From Euptelea pleiosperma (lineage: Eukaryota; Streptophyta; Magnoliopsida; Ranunculales; Eupteleaceae): 64,000 nt of DNA. Shown here piece after piece: positions 34,889-46,374 of the stretch. The DNA lies in the NCBI GenBank assembly GCA_035048495.1, contig CM068543.1, forward strand, positions 28,261,751 to 28,325,750, in the 5' to 3' direction. Numbering within the stretch: position 1 is the stretch's first letter; each line of letters starts with the position of its first letter. The translations under genes and the position numbers were made by a program. The notes under the pieces are model-generated. The model saw nothing but the letters and a program-made list of their open reading frames with translations. It had not been told where the DNA came from and did no database searches.

Positions 34889-35199
34889 GAGCTTACTCTC
34901 TTCTAAAAGAATAATTTATTTATTAATGAGAATCTCTCAATATTTAGGAACATAAAAGTTTTCTTTTAGACTACCAAAAAACCAACTTTCTTTTACTGCT
35001 AAAAAGACTTTTATTCATTTAATATTTTTTAACTGTGCTTGTGCTGAGCACGGGCTATTGATTCCTAGTTAATAAATATTTGTGGGGAATTTTTTTTGAT
35101 ATCCTCACCTCCTCAATGTCAGATCGTGCTCCACAAGACAAGAATCTATAAGGGAATTGATCACAAAAATTTAGGGTATCGATAAGGTACTACCTGAGA

Positions 35200-36830
35200 T
35201 ACTCTAATTAAAATTCCTTTTTAATTACCACGATATATCCTAGAGGGGTGGGGTGAATAGGATAATTTATAATTTCTCTGTGGATTATAATTGGATTTAA
35301 ATTTAATGATCACAAAGGCGAAAAAGGATCAATCGACCAAAATTCAAATCATCCACAGCACAAAGAGATAGATAAATCTGAGACAAGATATGTAAACAAT
35401 CACAATCACACAAGACAAAAAATTTTAGTGGTTCGGTGACTCTACACCTAAATCCACTATCCAATACTCAACATGAGTAATATTATATTGTTTCAATCAT
35501 TCATTATAACATATCCAATTGAAATAAATAATCAAGTAACTAATACAACACTTAGTCTCAACTGATGAGAATTGCTTCCCGCTCACCTAGAGAGTTAGCC
35601 TATGCTAGTAGACTTTTAGAGAAGCACTCTTCTCATGGATCTACAATCCACAACTCATTATATTCGAGAATCACTTGTCAATCCACCTAGAGAGCCAAAC
35701 TAGGCCTGTAGTATTTTAGAGAAATAAGGATTCCACAATGCTCAACTCAATTCAATGAGTAAAAACTCATCCACCAATCCCAAATATTCAATTTTGATAG
35801 ATTTGAATTCTATCTAAAATGTTTGTTCATAGAAACACTTACCTTTCAATGAATTCAATAAAATAGAGAATCATCAGAGAAGAATTCGCCACAGAGACAC
35901 TCTACCAGAGATGATCATCTTCTTGGTAGAAGATGATTGTAAGAATCTCACAAATTGTAGTCTTTCAAACAAATAGAGCCTTTATAGAAAGATGCACTAA
36001 GTTTGCTCAAGTAAAGCTCTCTCAAATTTCAAATCTCTAGACTCCAGAGATGTTAATCAAAGAATAAGAGTCCAAAAGATAACTTGATTGGTGTTGACAA
36101 TTGATGGGTTTAGTCCATAATATATGACTATTCACAAACAATAGAAACAGACCTAAAAGAGTTGTTTGAATGGCTTAAGTGTGCCAAAATACACACAAAA
36201 GACGAAGTCAAAATGAGATCCAGTAAATGGGGGGTTGACTGCACATTTTGACTGGTCGACCAGTCAATGACAATTTTCTATCTAAGGTCCAGTCAGCCAC
36301 ACAAAGTGGCCAATCGACCATATAGGTCGAATCAAATTTTTCCCATTTTGAAGGGGGCGGTCGGCCGCACGATTTGGCCGGTTGACCGCTCAAAGTCAAA
36401 AGACTCCGGTTTGTTGAACCCTTTACCAAATTAATTAAAAAACACCGAAACCATCCAATGAGACTAGGATAGCCTCCAAAAAAATAAGACTAAGTATAAA
36501 GGATATCTAGGGTCTTTGAGAACCATTGGCAATGCGCAATGATGTAAGCGAGTAAGATCAATACGAAATTCTGATTGTTAAATGTTAATTGAGTGAGAAC
36601 GTATGTTGAATATCTGCTTCAAGTCTTCGTGCTTGAGCTTGACTTTGTCTTTAGTTGAACTTTATCACTTGGGTCGATTTTCTTTAGCTTTTTTTCTTCT
36701 TCGATTTATTGATGAAGTCCACTTGATCATTGATACTTCAATCTTCAGAAAACTTCTAACTAATGAGATAAATTATAGAAAAACCAAGAGTTCCTAGGAT
36801 TGACAACAGAGATTTTTCACTAATGACCAA
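35200..36830 (-). repeat. Probable LTR remnant of another copia-type element
   Basis: The segment CGATATATCCTAGAGGGGTG is laid out like the CCAATATACCTAAAAGGGG block near the inner end of the copia LTRs in this window. It continues with a similar TTTTAGTGGTTCGGTGACTC block and then a run of short palindromes, including the perfect 18-mer TGACTGGTCGACCAGTCA at 36249-36266. No clear TG/CA ends or second copy here. An LTR remnant is inference. Confidence 0.35.
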
Positions 36831-38189
36831 GTCAGCTCCTCTTTATCAAAGGTAAGCAAGAGCTACTTAAGTTAGTGCTCATACCTTTAATGGTTGGACG
36901 TGGCTCATTTATATATGCTACGACTAGTCTCTTAAAAAATAAAAGGTTTCTTCTTAAGAGAGGGAAGTCTTCCTCATACGCACAAGGTCATTGTTTTTTA
37001 TTAGGGAACGACCTTCTATTTTGAAAATAGAAGTCCTCTTGATTTGGGAACTTCTTCATTCTCTCTTTAAAGTCCTTTTAATGTTTGAAGTGTTCTCTCT
37101 TTAGGGAACTTGCGTTAGGCGGATCAATCTAGTTCATGAGCTGGATCCCCCTAAGATCTCAGAGTATCCAGAGAGCTGAGGATCACATCTACCCATATGC
37201 GAAGTTGATCATCAACCTGACAAAACTGTTGGTAGCTCTATTATGATCAACGGAGCTCCAATGAGCTCTACCACACCCCGACGAGTTTTGCTAAAGAGCT
37301 TAGACATATCCTAAAGGTGTCGTAGCTCCTCTTACTACGTGTAAAGTTGCTGTGAGTGGAGATCATTGGAATCAGTTGTGAATTATGACTTTCAGTTGTC
37401 GATATCTATAGGTAGAACTTATTTATCAAGACTTACCATCAAACCGACCTTTATCTAGAGGATAGTTGAGGGACAACATCAGGATACAAAGTTATAGCTT
37501 TCTGAAACCAAATTAGAAGATGGTATAAATCCAAAATTTACAGTTCATACAGATGGTAATCTACACTTCAGAGGTAAGAACTATATCAATGATGACATAA
37601 AATGAGAGAACCATCTATTGAGGTTGGTTGGCGAAGTCTTTTCAGACAAGGAACTTCGCTAAGATGCTTGAATGTTCCATCAAGGCGACGGAGGAGATTG
37701 TACAACAACTTGAAATTATAAATAAGGATCCATGTATTGAGCAGAACCACCTTGTGATACACAAAAAACACGGAGAAAGAAACAAATTTCTCAATTACAA
37801 GAGCGTGGAAACCTAAATAACAACGATCAGTCTTCTATTTGCACGAATTGTTCTATTAATCAAATTGAAATTGATGAAAAAAATAAGAAATCGCCAGTAG
37901 TTATAAGATAAACCCAAGAGATAGAGAGAGAGAGAGAAGATGTTGGTAACCGGTAATGGCAACAACCGGTGGTGCTTATCTAGAGAGAGAGTAAAGTTGA
38001 AGACGACGATGAGTATTTTGGGTATTCAAAAAGTAAAAAGTATTTGTCTTTTCTCAACATTATTAATAGACATGTGATATGCTTTATTTTCCAATGATGG
38101 TGGAATCTGGTTAAAGGGGTATTCTAACGATTTGAAAGTAGAAGAGGTTATTACAAAATACGTTTCAATTACAACAGTATTTTATTAAA
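36831..38189. other. Unrecognised stretch, no supported gene
   Basis: One short plus-strand frame (37628-37816) follows an in-frame stretch with helical, Glu/Lys-rich character, but I recognise no family. A (GA)n tract is at 37919-37938. It may be an eroded gag region between the LTR-like remnant and the copia RT fragment. Confidence 0.3.
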
Positions 38190-38763
38190 TTACCGAAAAA
38201 CATAAGCTAGGGTTTTACAAATATAAAAGATTAGATTTCTTTGACACTTATTCACCAGTAACAAGGAAAACATCTATTAAAATCTTAATAGCCATATTAA
38301 CTATTTATAAACTAGAAATACACCAACTAGATTTAAAATAGTATTTTTATAGTTAATTAGAATAAGAATATATATAACAACCCAAAAGCTTTGTTGTTAA
38401 AGGCCGTAAAAACAAAGTATGTAAGTTAATTAAATTATTATATGATTTAAAATAGGTACCTAAACAATATGAAAAATTTGATCATATAATGATTTTTAAA
38501 AAATTTATAATTAATGAATCAAATAATTATGTATAAGAACATTAGAGTCCTATGTGTAATTGTTCATTTTTGTGTAGACGATATATATTGATGGAACTAA
38601 CAGTGAAATAATAAAGTTTAAAGATAAAGTGTATTACAATTAAAATATTCTAAGATAATTGGTAGCCTTATGTATATTATGAATTGTGTTAGTCCTGATA
38701 TTGCTTATTTTATTGGTAAATTAAGTAGATCCACCTAAAACTCAATACATGAACATTGAGAAG
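38190..38763 (+). pseudogene. Ty1/copia reverse transcriptase fragment
   Basis: The plus-strand translation, through several stops and frame changes, gives DTYSPVTRKTSIKILIAI, YKLEIHQLDLK, FVVKGRKNKVCKLIKLLYDL, then IIGSLMYIMNCVSPDIAY and GKLSRST. These are ordered copia RT and connection motifs. The fragment ends abruptly at 38763, where an LTR of the copia family at 15724 starts (TGAAATAACC). No protease or integrase precedes it within recognisable distance. Confidence 0.75.
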
Positions 38764-38917
38764 TGAAATAACCAATCCGTTCTCTTTTAATCAGAAATAC
38801 ATAAAAGGGGGGATGATTAGGTATTCAAAAATTAATCTAACCTATCACAAGTTTACTGGTCAAGGTAAGGTGATAAACTCGCATGTCTTTGTTGATTGAT
38901 AAAAGGATTATCATAAC

Positions 38918-40925
38918 TGTGAGATAGCACAATCCATCTAGAGGCACAAAAAAAAGGACCAAATCTTATGGAGTCGCCACCAACCTTTTTTTAACGGTGT
39001 GATTGGCCACCGGGTTTGAAAATAGATAATAACCTTTTTAAAATGAGCAAAATGCAAATTAGTGACTCCATTGATCTACTAACTATTTGAGAGATCATTA
39101 GGTAAGTGAGTTATTTATAAATTGGAGAAGGTGTTAGGCATCCCAACTTACCCGTATTTAAACGGTTACCTACTCTTGTACCATCAATCATCCTCTCAAG
39201 TTACCGTTTAAAAAAAAGAAGAATCTACATATAAAAGAACATAAAAGAAAAATGTGGGAATACCCTACTATGCGAGCATTTCGGGTTCTCCACATATTAG
39301 GGACAAAAAGAGATAACATAAGAGAAAATGTGGGAATACCCTACTATGCAAGCATTTCGGGTTCTCCACATATTAGGGAGAAAAAAAAAGATAAAATAAG
39401 AGAAAATGTGGGAATACCCTACTATGCAAGCATTTCGGGTTCTCCACATATATTAGAGAGAGAAAGTAAGAAAAGACAACATAAGGGAAGCAAGAAAGAC
39501 AAACTAAAGTAAAGAACTAACTATTCATACAATAATATAGAGCTAAGTAAATAAAATAAAAGATAAATAAAGAACGAAAAAAGAATAGGGTGGCATAGCC
39601 TTCCTATGTGGTTACATTGCTAGAGAGAGAAAGTAAAAAAGACAATCATAAAGAAAATAAGAAAAAAGAACTAAAATAAAGAACTAACAAAGCATAAAAT
39701 AGATGTTAGATAGAAAAGAAAAGAACAAATAAAGTAGGGTGGCTTAGCCTTCCCATATGATTACATTGTTAGAGAGAGAAAGAACTTATGTTGTTTGTAT
39801 TGTACCTTGTAAATTGTCCTTCTTCCTTCCTTGGCCTTTTCTTCTTCTTTCTCTTCTTCTTGTTCTTGAAAAAAAGAAAAAATGAAGTGAGCAAGAACAA
39901 AAGTTCTTCCTCCTTTCACTTAATCTCTTAAAACAAGAGGGTCTTTGGAGGATTTTTGAGGTTTTTAAGGGTTTTGGAGAGCTTAAGAAACTATTTTGCA
40001 AGAGTTTTTCTAGGCCTAAAGAGATGGCTTGAAGGGATCGATTTCTAAAAGGAGTGAGGGGGTATTTATAGGTGAAAAGTAAGGGTTTGGGGTAGTTTGG
40101 AAATAAGAGAAATGGTAGTTGAGTCATTTGTGGGTAAAAAGATAAAAATGGGGTTTGTCCTATATGGATATGTTAAGGAATTTTCTAATTTGTTAAGAAA
40201 AAGTTGGACAATATAGAAAGTTAAAAAGTTGTAGGAAATTTATGTGTGAAGAATAAATAAAAAGGTGTGGATAAGATGGGAAAGTATGGGAGTTTGGTGA
40301 GTTGGATGGATAAGCTTAAGTAATATCATTAAAGTGTGACATGATGTATGAACCTTGGTACATTTACACATATCAAGACCATACATCTAGAGTTTTGATC
40401 AATCATTGATAAAATGCTCATTTTAAGTCCAAAATTGACAAGACAAAAATATTTTGAAAGATCATTCAAAGTACTTTTCAAAGGTAGACATCTCATTGAC
40501 ACACAAACTATCAAAAATTGAGATTATTTACAAATTAGTCCAACAAAAGCCATGACCTTATGATCGAGCCATTAGATTTTAATGAAATCACTTTTCTTTT
40601 AAAAGATAAAGGAGTTAAAAATAAATACTTTTGATTTTGATCAAATCTAACGGTAAAATCAAATATACAAGTAATTTCTGATCATTTATCAACAAAAGTC
40701 AAACCTTTGATTAAATCCTCATAGCTTATGATAGGGCTTCCTAATGATGGTTTTGGGTTCTAAAAGTATTATCTAAGGGTAGTTGATAGTTCTAATTAAG
40801 GCTCTACGATTACGTAGGAATATCCTAAGGGTTGAGATTTATAAAGTAATTCCTCGACAAAAAAGAAGAAGCTCGAGACCGTCGATCGCCAAGTTAGAAG
40901 ATCGTGCCAAAATGGGGTGTCTACA
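38918..40925 (-). repeat. Ogre-type element 3' LTR
   Basis: 2008 bp, starts TGTGAGATAG, ends GGTGTCTACA (plus-strand reading). It contains a three-unit tandem repeat at 39251-39470. Confidence 0.92.
39251..39470. repeat. Three-unit tandem repeat in the Ogre-type 3' LTR
   Basis: Units of 76-78 bp start AATGTGGGAATACCCTACTA at 39251, 39327 and 39405. The same array occurs in the other LTR, so it predates insertion. Confidence 0.85.
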
Positions 40926-40945
40926 GTTGCCCCTCTTTGGCGAAA
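40926..40945 (-). other. Polypurine tract of the Ogre-type element
   Basis: On the minus strand AAAGAGGGGCAAC immediately precedes the 3' LTR start TGTAGACACC. Confidence 0.75.
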
Positions 40946-42799
40946 TTGGTTGACCAATGAACGACAAAGATTTTTTTTAGACAACAAAGAACATTTTGGC
41001 ACAAAGAAACCTATATATACCAAATAATGATTAAACATCAAGACTGTCTCCACTAGCTTCTTTAGGAATCTTTTGGCTTCATTTGAGTCCTCTCAAATTT
41101 AGGAAAACTCAGTGCAATTGTATGATTAGAGTTTTAGCCCATTTTGGGTACTTACAAGGTCACTAGTCATACAAAAAATTTTTAACTTTAATTGGAGCCC
41201 CTAGTTTAATTGCAATTCTTTGGCATCCTAGAGTTGAACCTCGCTTGCAAATTTAAACTTTCAAAATAATCAACTTATGATGGGATGATTAAAAATGTCC
41301 ATCTTTTGAGATTTTTCAAACATTACTTTATGATTCTTCATTTAACTAAATGATTTTCAGTCTCGATATTTAAGCAGAATTTGATCTATATACGATTCTA
41401 GCAATATTAACAAGACACAATGTGGGTCTTATAAATGACAACATGGATTAGAGGATTAGATTGCTTCATAAGAGCCCCTACAAACATCTGACCAAGAAAC
41501 AGTATTTAGACTTACCTTAATCTTGCACGGTATTCTACTAAGAGGCATGAAGAACCAATTAGCATATTAGGCCACTCATGCACAAAAGTAGGTCACGAAT
41601 GTATAAATGCAAATACGAATGCAAAATGTATGATGATTTTCTTTTTAAAATTTTTACGATGGGTTGAAAGGTGATTCTACAAAGAAAAGATAGTGAAATG
41701 ATTCTAATGGGGTCTAAAATATTAACAGTGGGAGATGATAAATTTTTTTTTTTATTTTTTTTTTTATTTTTATTTTTTATGGAAAGATGTCATCCTCATC
41801 ATTCTCTCGGAGCCTACGACCTTGAGTGTATTGGACTTAGTTCCTTCTTCGTAGTTCATCGGAGTGGATGACGCCATTATAATGCTTGCCAAGATTGCAG
41901 CATTTTCCCCCTTTTAATCAGCTTGTCTTAGCGAGTGAACTAATTTCTTCTAAGGATAGCAAGTGATAGGGTGTAAGTAATCTTACTCAAGCATCATGTC
42001 AGGTTCTAATCTTCATTCATGACTTGCTCATGCATGGACCCTGAATGGTAATCCCATTTCCTGTAAATGTTTCCACGACTTGCCCTTGTGTGTCTATGTG
42101 TGTGTGTGTGTATTTTTTTTTTTTTTTTTTCTTCTTTTATTTTTTTTCCTTTTTTTGCCCCTGATGCCCATAAGGGTTTTCACCAGGGCTGGGTCCACGT
42201 GATTGTTGCGCACTAGTGCCTTTCGGTTTTCACTATGCTCGTGGTGTTGGATCTTGCCATGACTCGACATTTTTACTTGTGATGCCCTTTCGGGTTTTCA
42301 CCACACCCTTTCGAGTCATGCTATATTTTATAGATTACCATCTCCCTTCATTGCCATTTGATGAAAACAAGAAATGTCTTAACCAAATATACCTTCAATT
42401 AATCTTGGATTGAAAAAGGCTTTATTGTGGGATGAAAAGAAAGGTTTTGGTCTTGGTGAAGAAGATGAGAAGTGAGGACTAGGGAAAAAGTAAAGCCATT
42501 CACAGTTTATACTCTTGCGGGCCAGGAGTGGTGTATTGATGTGTCAAACTTGTGTCGATCTCTTTATTTTTCTTTCCTTTTTTTTTTTTTTTTTTTTTTT
42601 TGCTTTTTTGCTTTGCCATTTTTGAGTTTTTTTTTTCTTTTTCTTTGTATGACTGAAAGTATATGTTATGTTGTCTCTTATGAAAAGAAGTGAAGGCTCA
42701 AAGTTTGAGGAAAAATGATAGAGTGAGGTGTGAAAGAAAAAAAACAGCCATTTTCATTTCCAAGATCCATTGAAGGTACAAAATATTAAGACACATCTA
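40946..42799 (-). other. 3' untranslated region of the Ogre-type element
   Basis: No coding domains. Contains T-rich runs (41740-41780, 42108-42130, 42578-42601) and a short (TG)n tract near 42090. Long 3' regions are usual in this lineage. Confidence 0.6.
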
Positions 42800-45700
42800 T
42801 CACACAAAGTATTTTTTGACTTGATCTGTATTGATTGGCTCTGGGAGGTCTTCATCATCCGTTCACCCCAAGATTAAAGCTCCACCGGAAAAGACTTTTC
42901 TCACGATATATGGGCCTTCATAATTGGGCTTGAACTTCCCACGTGGATCGTGTTGATGAGGAAGAATCTTTTTTAAAACTAAGTCACCAACCTTAAATTC
43001 TCGAGGTTTGACTTTCTTTGCATAGGCTTTGGCCATACGACGTTGGTATGCTTGAGCATGACAGATTGCTCGAAGTCTCTTTTCTTCGATCAAATTCAAA
43101 TGCGCATATCATGCTTGTAACCACTCAGCTTCATCCAGCTCTGCTTCCATAAGAACACGTAGAGACGGGATCTCAACCTCAATAGGGAGAACTGCCTCCA
43201 TCCCATATGTAAGAGCATATGGTGTAGCTCCAACTGAAGTCCTGATCGATGTGCGGTAGGCAAGAAGAGCATATGGCAACATCTCATGCCATGCTGAATA
43301 ATTGCCTGTCATTTTCTCGATGATGTGCTTGATGTTCTTGTTAGCTGCCTCAACTGCTCCATTTGTCTGAGGGCGATAAGGAGAAGAAAAATGATGCCTG
43401 ATTTTGAATTGTGCTAACAACTTTTTTGTCTCATTTTCTTTGAAAATTGACCCATTATCTAAGATCATTTCACTAGGCACTCCATACCGACAAATGATTT
43501 CCTTTCGAATAAATTTTCTTACTTGTGCGGCTGTAACAATGGTGTATGAAGTTGCCTCTACCCACTTGGTGAAATAATCTATTGCCACCAATATATATCG
43601 ATGATTATTTGATGCCTTTGGAGTAATAGGGCCAATCATGTCGATTCCCCAAATAGAAAATGGCCATGGTGTGGTCATGTTATGCAGCTCTGATGGTGGC
43701 ACATTGATCTTGTTAGCATAGATTTGGCACTGATGGCATTTTTGGACGTACTTGCAACAATCAGAATCAAGAGTTGACCAGTAATATCCAAGTCGCAAAA
43801 TTTTCTTTGCCAACATGTGTCCATTCATGTGAGGACCGCAAACTCCTTCGTGGACTTCTTCCATGACTTCCTTTGCTTCTTTTTCATCAAGACATCTCAT
43901 AAGGATTTGATTGGGTGACCGTTTGTATAATACACTGCCAATTATAAGAAATTATGAGGCTAACCGCTGAATCATTCGTCGATCATTAATGGTGGCATCC
44001 GAGGGAAATGTTTGCTCTTCAAGATATTTCTTTATATCTGTATACCACGGCATTTGATCTAGTGCACCTCCATTTATGGTGTTGCAATAGGCTGGCTCAA
44101 AACTTTGTGCAACCTCAATCGGCCTTATATCTATCCCATCTGGAATCTCGATCATTGAGGCAAGAGTGGCAAGTGCATCAGCAAATTAATTCTTGGTCCT
44201 CGGCATGTAGGTGAACGTGATCCTTTCAAACTTTGAAGTGAGCCCTTCTAGATATTCGTGGTAAGGGATTAATTTTTCATCCTTCGTATCCCAACTACCA
44301 TTTGTCTGGCATATGACTAGAGATGAGTCTCCGAACACATCTATATCTTTGATCTCCATATCCAAAGCTGCTCGTAGTCCAACAATGCAAGCTTCATATT
44401 CTGCTTCATTATTTGTGCATCCAAACTGTATTTTAACGGAAACTGGAATGTGAGAACCTTTCGGTGATATAATTACTGCCCCAATTCCCCGTCCCTTCTG
44501 GTTGACTGCACCGTCAAAGTACATTTTCCATCTTGTTGACTCAACTGCATCTTATTCAACTGTCATTATGGCTTCATCTGGGAAATCTGTCCTCATGGGT
44601 TCATAATCAGGCAGTGGATTTTCTGCTAAGTGCTCTGCAATTGCCCGACCTTTAACTGACTTTTGTGTGACATAGGTGATGTCAAACTCTGATAATAACA
44701 TCTGCCAACGAGCTGTTCTTCCAGAAATAGCAGGCTTTTCTAACAAATACTTTACTGGATCCATGCGAGATATTAACAACACCGGATAAGACAATAAGTA
44801 ATGGCGCAAACGTTGTGTAGCCCATACTAATGCAAGACAAGTTTTTTCTAGAGACGTGTAACAAGTCTCATAGTCAGTGAATTTCTTGCTCAAGTAATAT
44901 ATTGCACGCTCTTTCCTGCCTGATTCGTCGTGTTGCCCCAATACACAACCCATGGAGGTCTCAGTTATTGATAGGTACAGTAAAAGAGGACGTCCTGGCT
45001 TAGGCGGCACTAGGACTGGAGGATTTAGGAGGTACCTTTTTATCTTATCGAAAGCAACTTGACATTCATCGTTCCATTCCTTAGGACTGTTCTTACGAAG
45101 CAACTTGAAAATGGGTTCACAAATGGGAGTGAGTTGTGCCACAAATCTGCTGATGTACTGTAAACGCCCAAGAAAACCTCTGATTTCTTTCTCCGTCCTC
45201 GGGGGAGGCATATCAATGATTGCCTTGGCTTTGGCTGGATCAATTCCAATTCCTCTCTTGCTGACAATAAATCCAAGCAGCTTCCCAGATGTCGCACCGA
45301 AAACACATTTTGCAGGATTGAGACGAGCCTGAATTTACGAAGTCTTTCAAATAGTTTCTTTAAGATGGTGAGATGGTCTTCAGCCTTCCATGATTTGGCG
45401 ATCATGTCATCCACATACACTTCTATTTCCTTGTGGATCATATCATGGAATAGTGTTGGCATAGCCCGCTGGTACGTTGCTCCTGCATTTTTTAATCCAA
45501 ATGGCATAACTTTATAACAAAAGGTGCCCCAAGGTGTGATGAACGCAGTCTTTTCTCTATCTTCCTCTGCCATCTTAATTTGGTTATATCCCGAGAATAC
45601 ATCCATAAATGACAACAATTCATGGCCTGCAGTGTTATCCACCAAGACGTCTATATGAGGCAATGGAAAGTCGTCCTTTGGGCTAGCCTTATTCAAGTTT

Positions 45701-46230
45701 CGAAAGTCAATGCACATCTTTACTTTCCCATCCTTCTTTGGCACATGTACTATATTTGCAAGCCACTCTGAATATGATGAAACCATCAGAAAACCGGCTT
45801 CGTACTGCTTTATCACTTCTTCTTTGATCTTCAAAGCCCATTCTGGACGCAATCTTCGAAGCTTTTGCTTGACGGGGGTTTCCCCAGGTATTAAGGGCAA
45901 ACGATGGACGACTAGATCTATGTCTAGCCCGGGCATGTCTTCATAGGACCAAGCAAATACATCTTTATAATTCTGAAGGAATTTGACCATTTTAAGTCTC
46001 TCATGTGGGGACAGAGATGCACCAATCTTCACTTCTTTTGGATCTTCTTCTGTACCGAGATTTATGGTCTCTGTATCTTCAATGTTAGGTTGAACCCCCT
46101 TTTCATGATGCTCAAGAAGATCGAAAAGTTCTGTGTTAGCTTCTTCTTGTTCCTCTTCACATTCTATCCCCATGAGCTCAAAGTCTAATTCCAGATCGAA
46201 ATCATATGGTTCAAGCTCATTATCAGATTC
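42800..46230 (-). pseudogene. Ogre-type pol: RT, RNase H, second RNase H, integrase; multiple lesions
   Basis: The frame opens near 46230 after a TAG. RT follows with CIDFRNLNKASPKDDFPLPH, GYNQIKM, MPFGLKNAGATYQR and the catalytic YVDD (about residue 253 counting from the Met at 46173). A one-base frame change near 45330 shifts the rest. The frame 45211-44552 carries the RT thumb/connection and first RNase H (YLSKKFTDYETCYT). An in-frame TAA at about 44552 precedes a second, archaeal-type RNase H (MYFDGAVNQKGRGIGAVI, 44524-44186), then a TAA at 44186. Integrase (43900-43109) has the HHCC finger (GHMLAKKI to CHQCQIY) and the DDE residues in GIDMIGP, ILDNGS and AVEAANK. Stops at about 43952, 43109 and 42863 separate it from flanking parts; the last C-terminal piece ends near 42802. 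It cannot produce a full polyprotein. Confidence 0.9.
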
Positions 46231-46374
46231 TTCCTGCTAATTAACCTTGATTGAATTAGAAGAAAAAAAAAATAATTTTGCAAGAACATAATGAGAGAGT
46301 TCATTTATTTAGAAAGAAAAAACTAAACTTTTTGATAAAACAACACCCAAGGGTGAAGGATTTCATTAATTAGT
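46231..46374 (-). other. Spacer between protease and RT, intron-like
   Basis: On the minus strand the gag-protease frame ends at 46375. An AT-rich 144-nt stretch follows with a long T-run (about 46260-46270) and a TTAATTAGCAG just before the RT frame opens. Ogre elements are reported to splice an intron here. A candidate GT donor (TGTGGTAGCG, about 46384) and AG acceptors exist, but I cannot fix the exact pair. Confidence 0.45.

Larger units (their letters stand above)
13683..35068. mobile_element. Putative Helitron, expanded by nested insertions
   Basis: The 5' end TCTATTATCTATACTAAAGC follows an A at 13682. The 3' end reads GTGCTTGTGCTGAGCAC, a short hairpin (stem GTGCT/AGCAC), then CGGGCTATTGATTC and the terminal CTAG at 35065-35068, followed by T at 35069. 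A 5' TC, a 3' hairpin about 10 nt before CTRR, and insertion between A and T are the Helitron rules (family knowledge). Only about 2.0 kb at the left and 0.2 kb at the right belong to the Helitron; the rest is the copia element 15724-34888 and its cargo. No Rep/helicase ORF is seen, so it is non-autonomous. Both ends were recognised by eye; their pairing is inferred. Confidence 0.6.

Noticed and set aside
39252..39512. Open frame with repeated IPYYASISGSPHI motif (also 54723-54983)
   Set aside because: Product of the 76-78-bp LTR tandem repeats; present in both LTRs and without start or family support.
38918..40925. Independent solo LTR
   Set aside because: A second LTR with a perfectly matching ATAAC duplication lies at 54389-56393, with pol and gag between them, so it is one full-length element.
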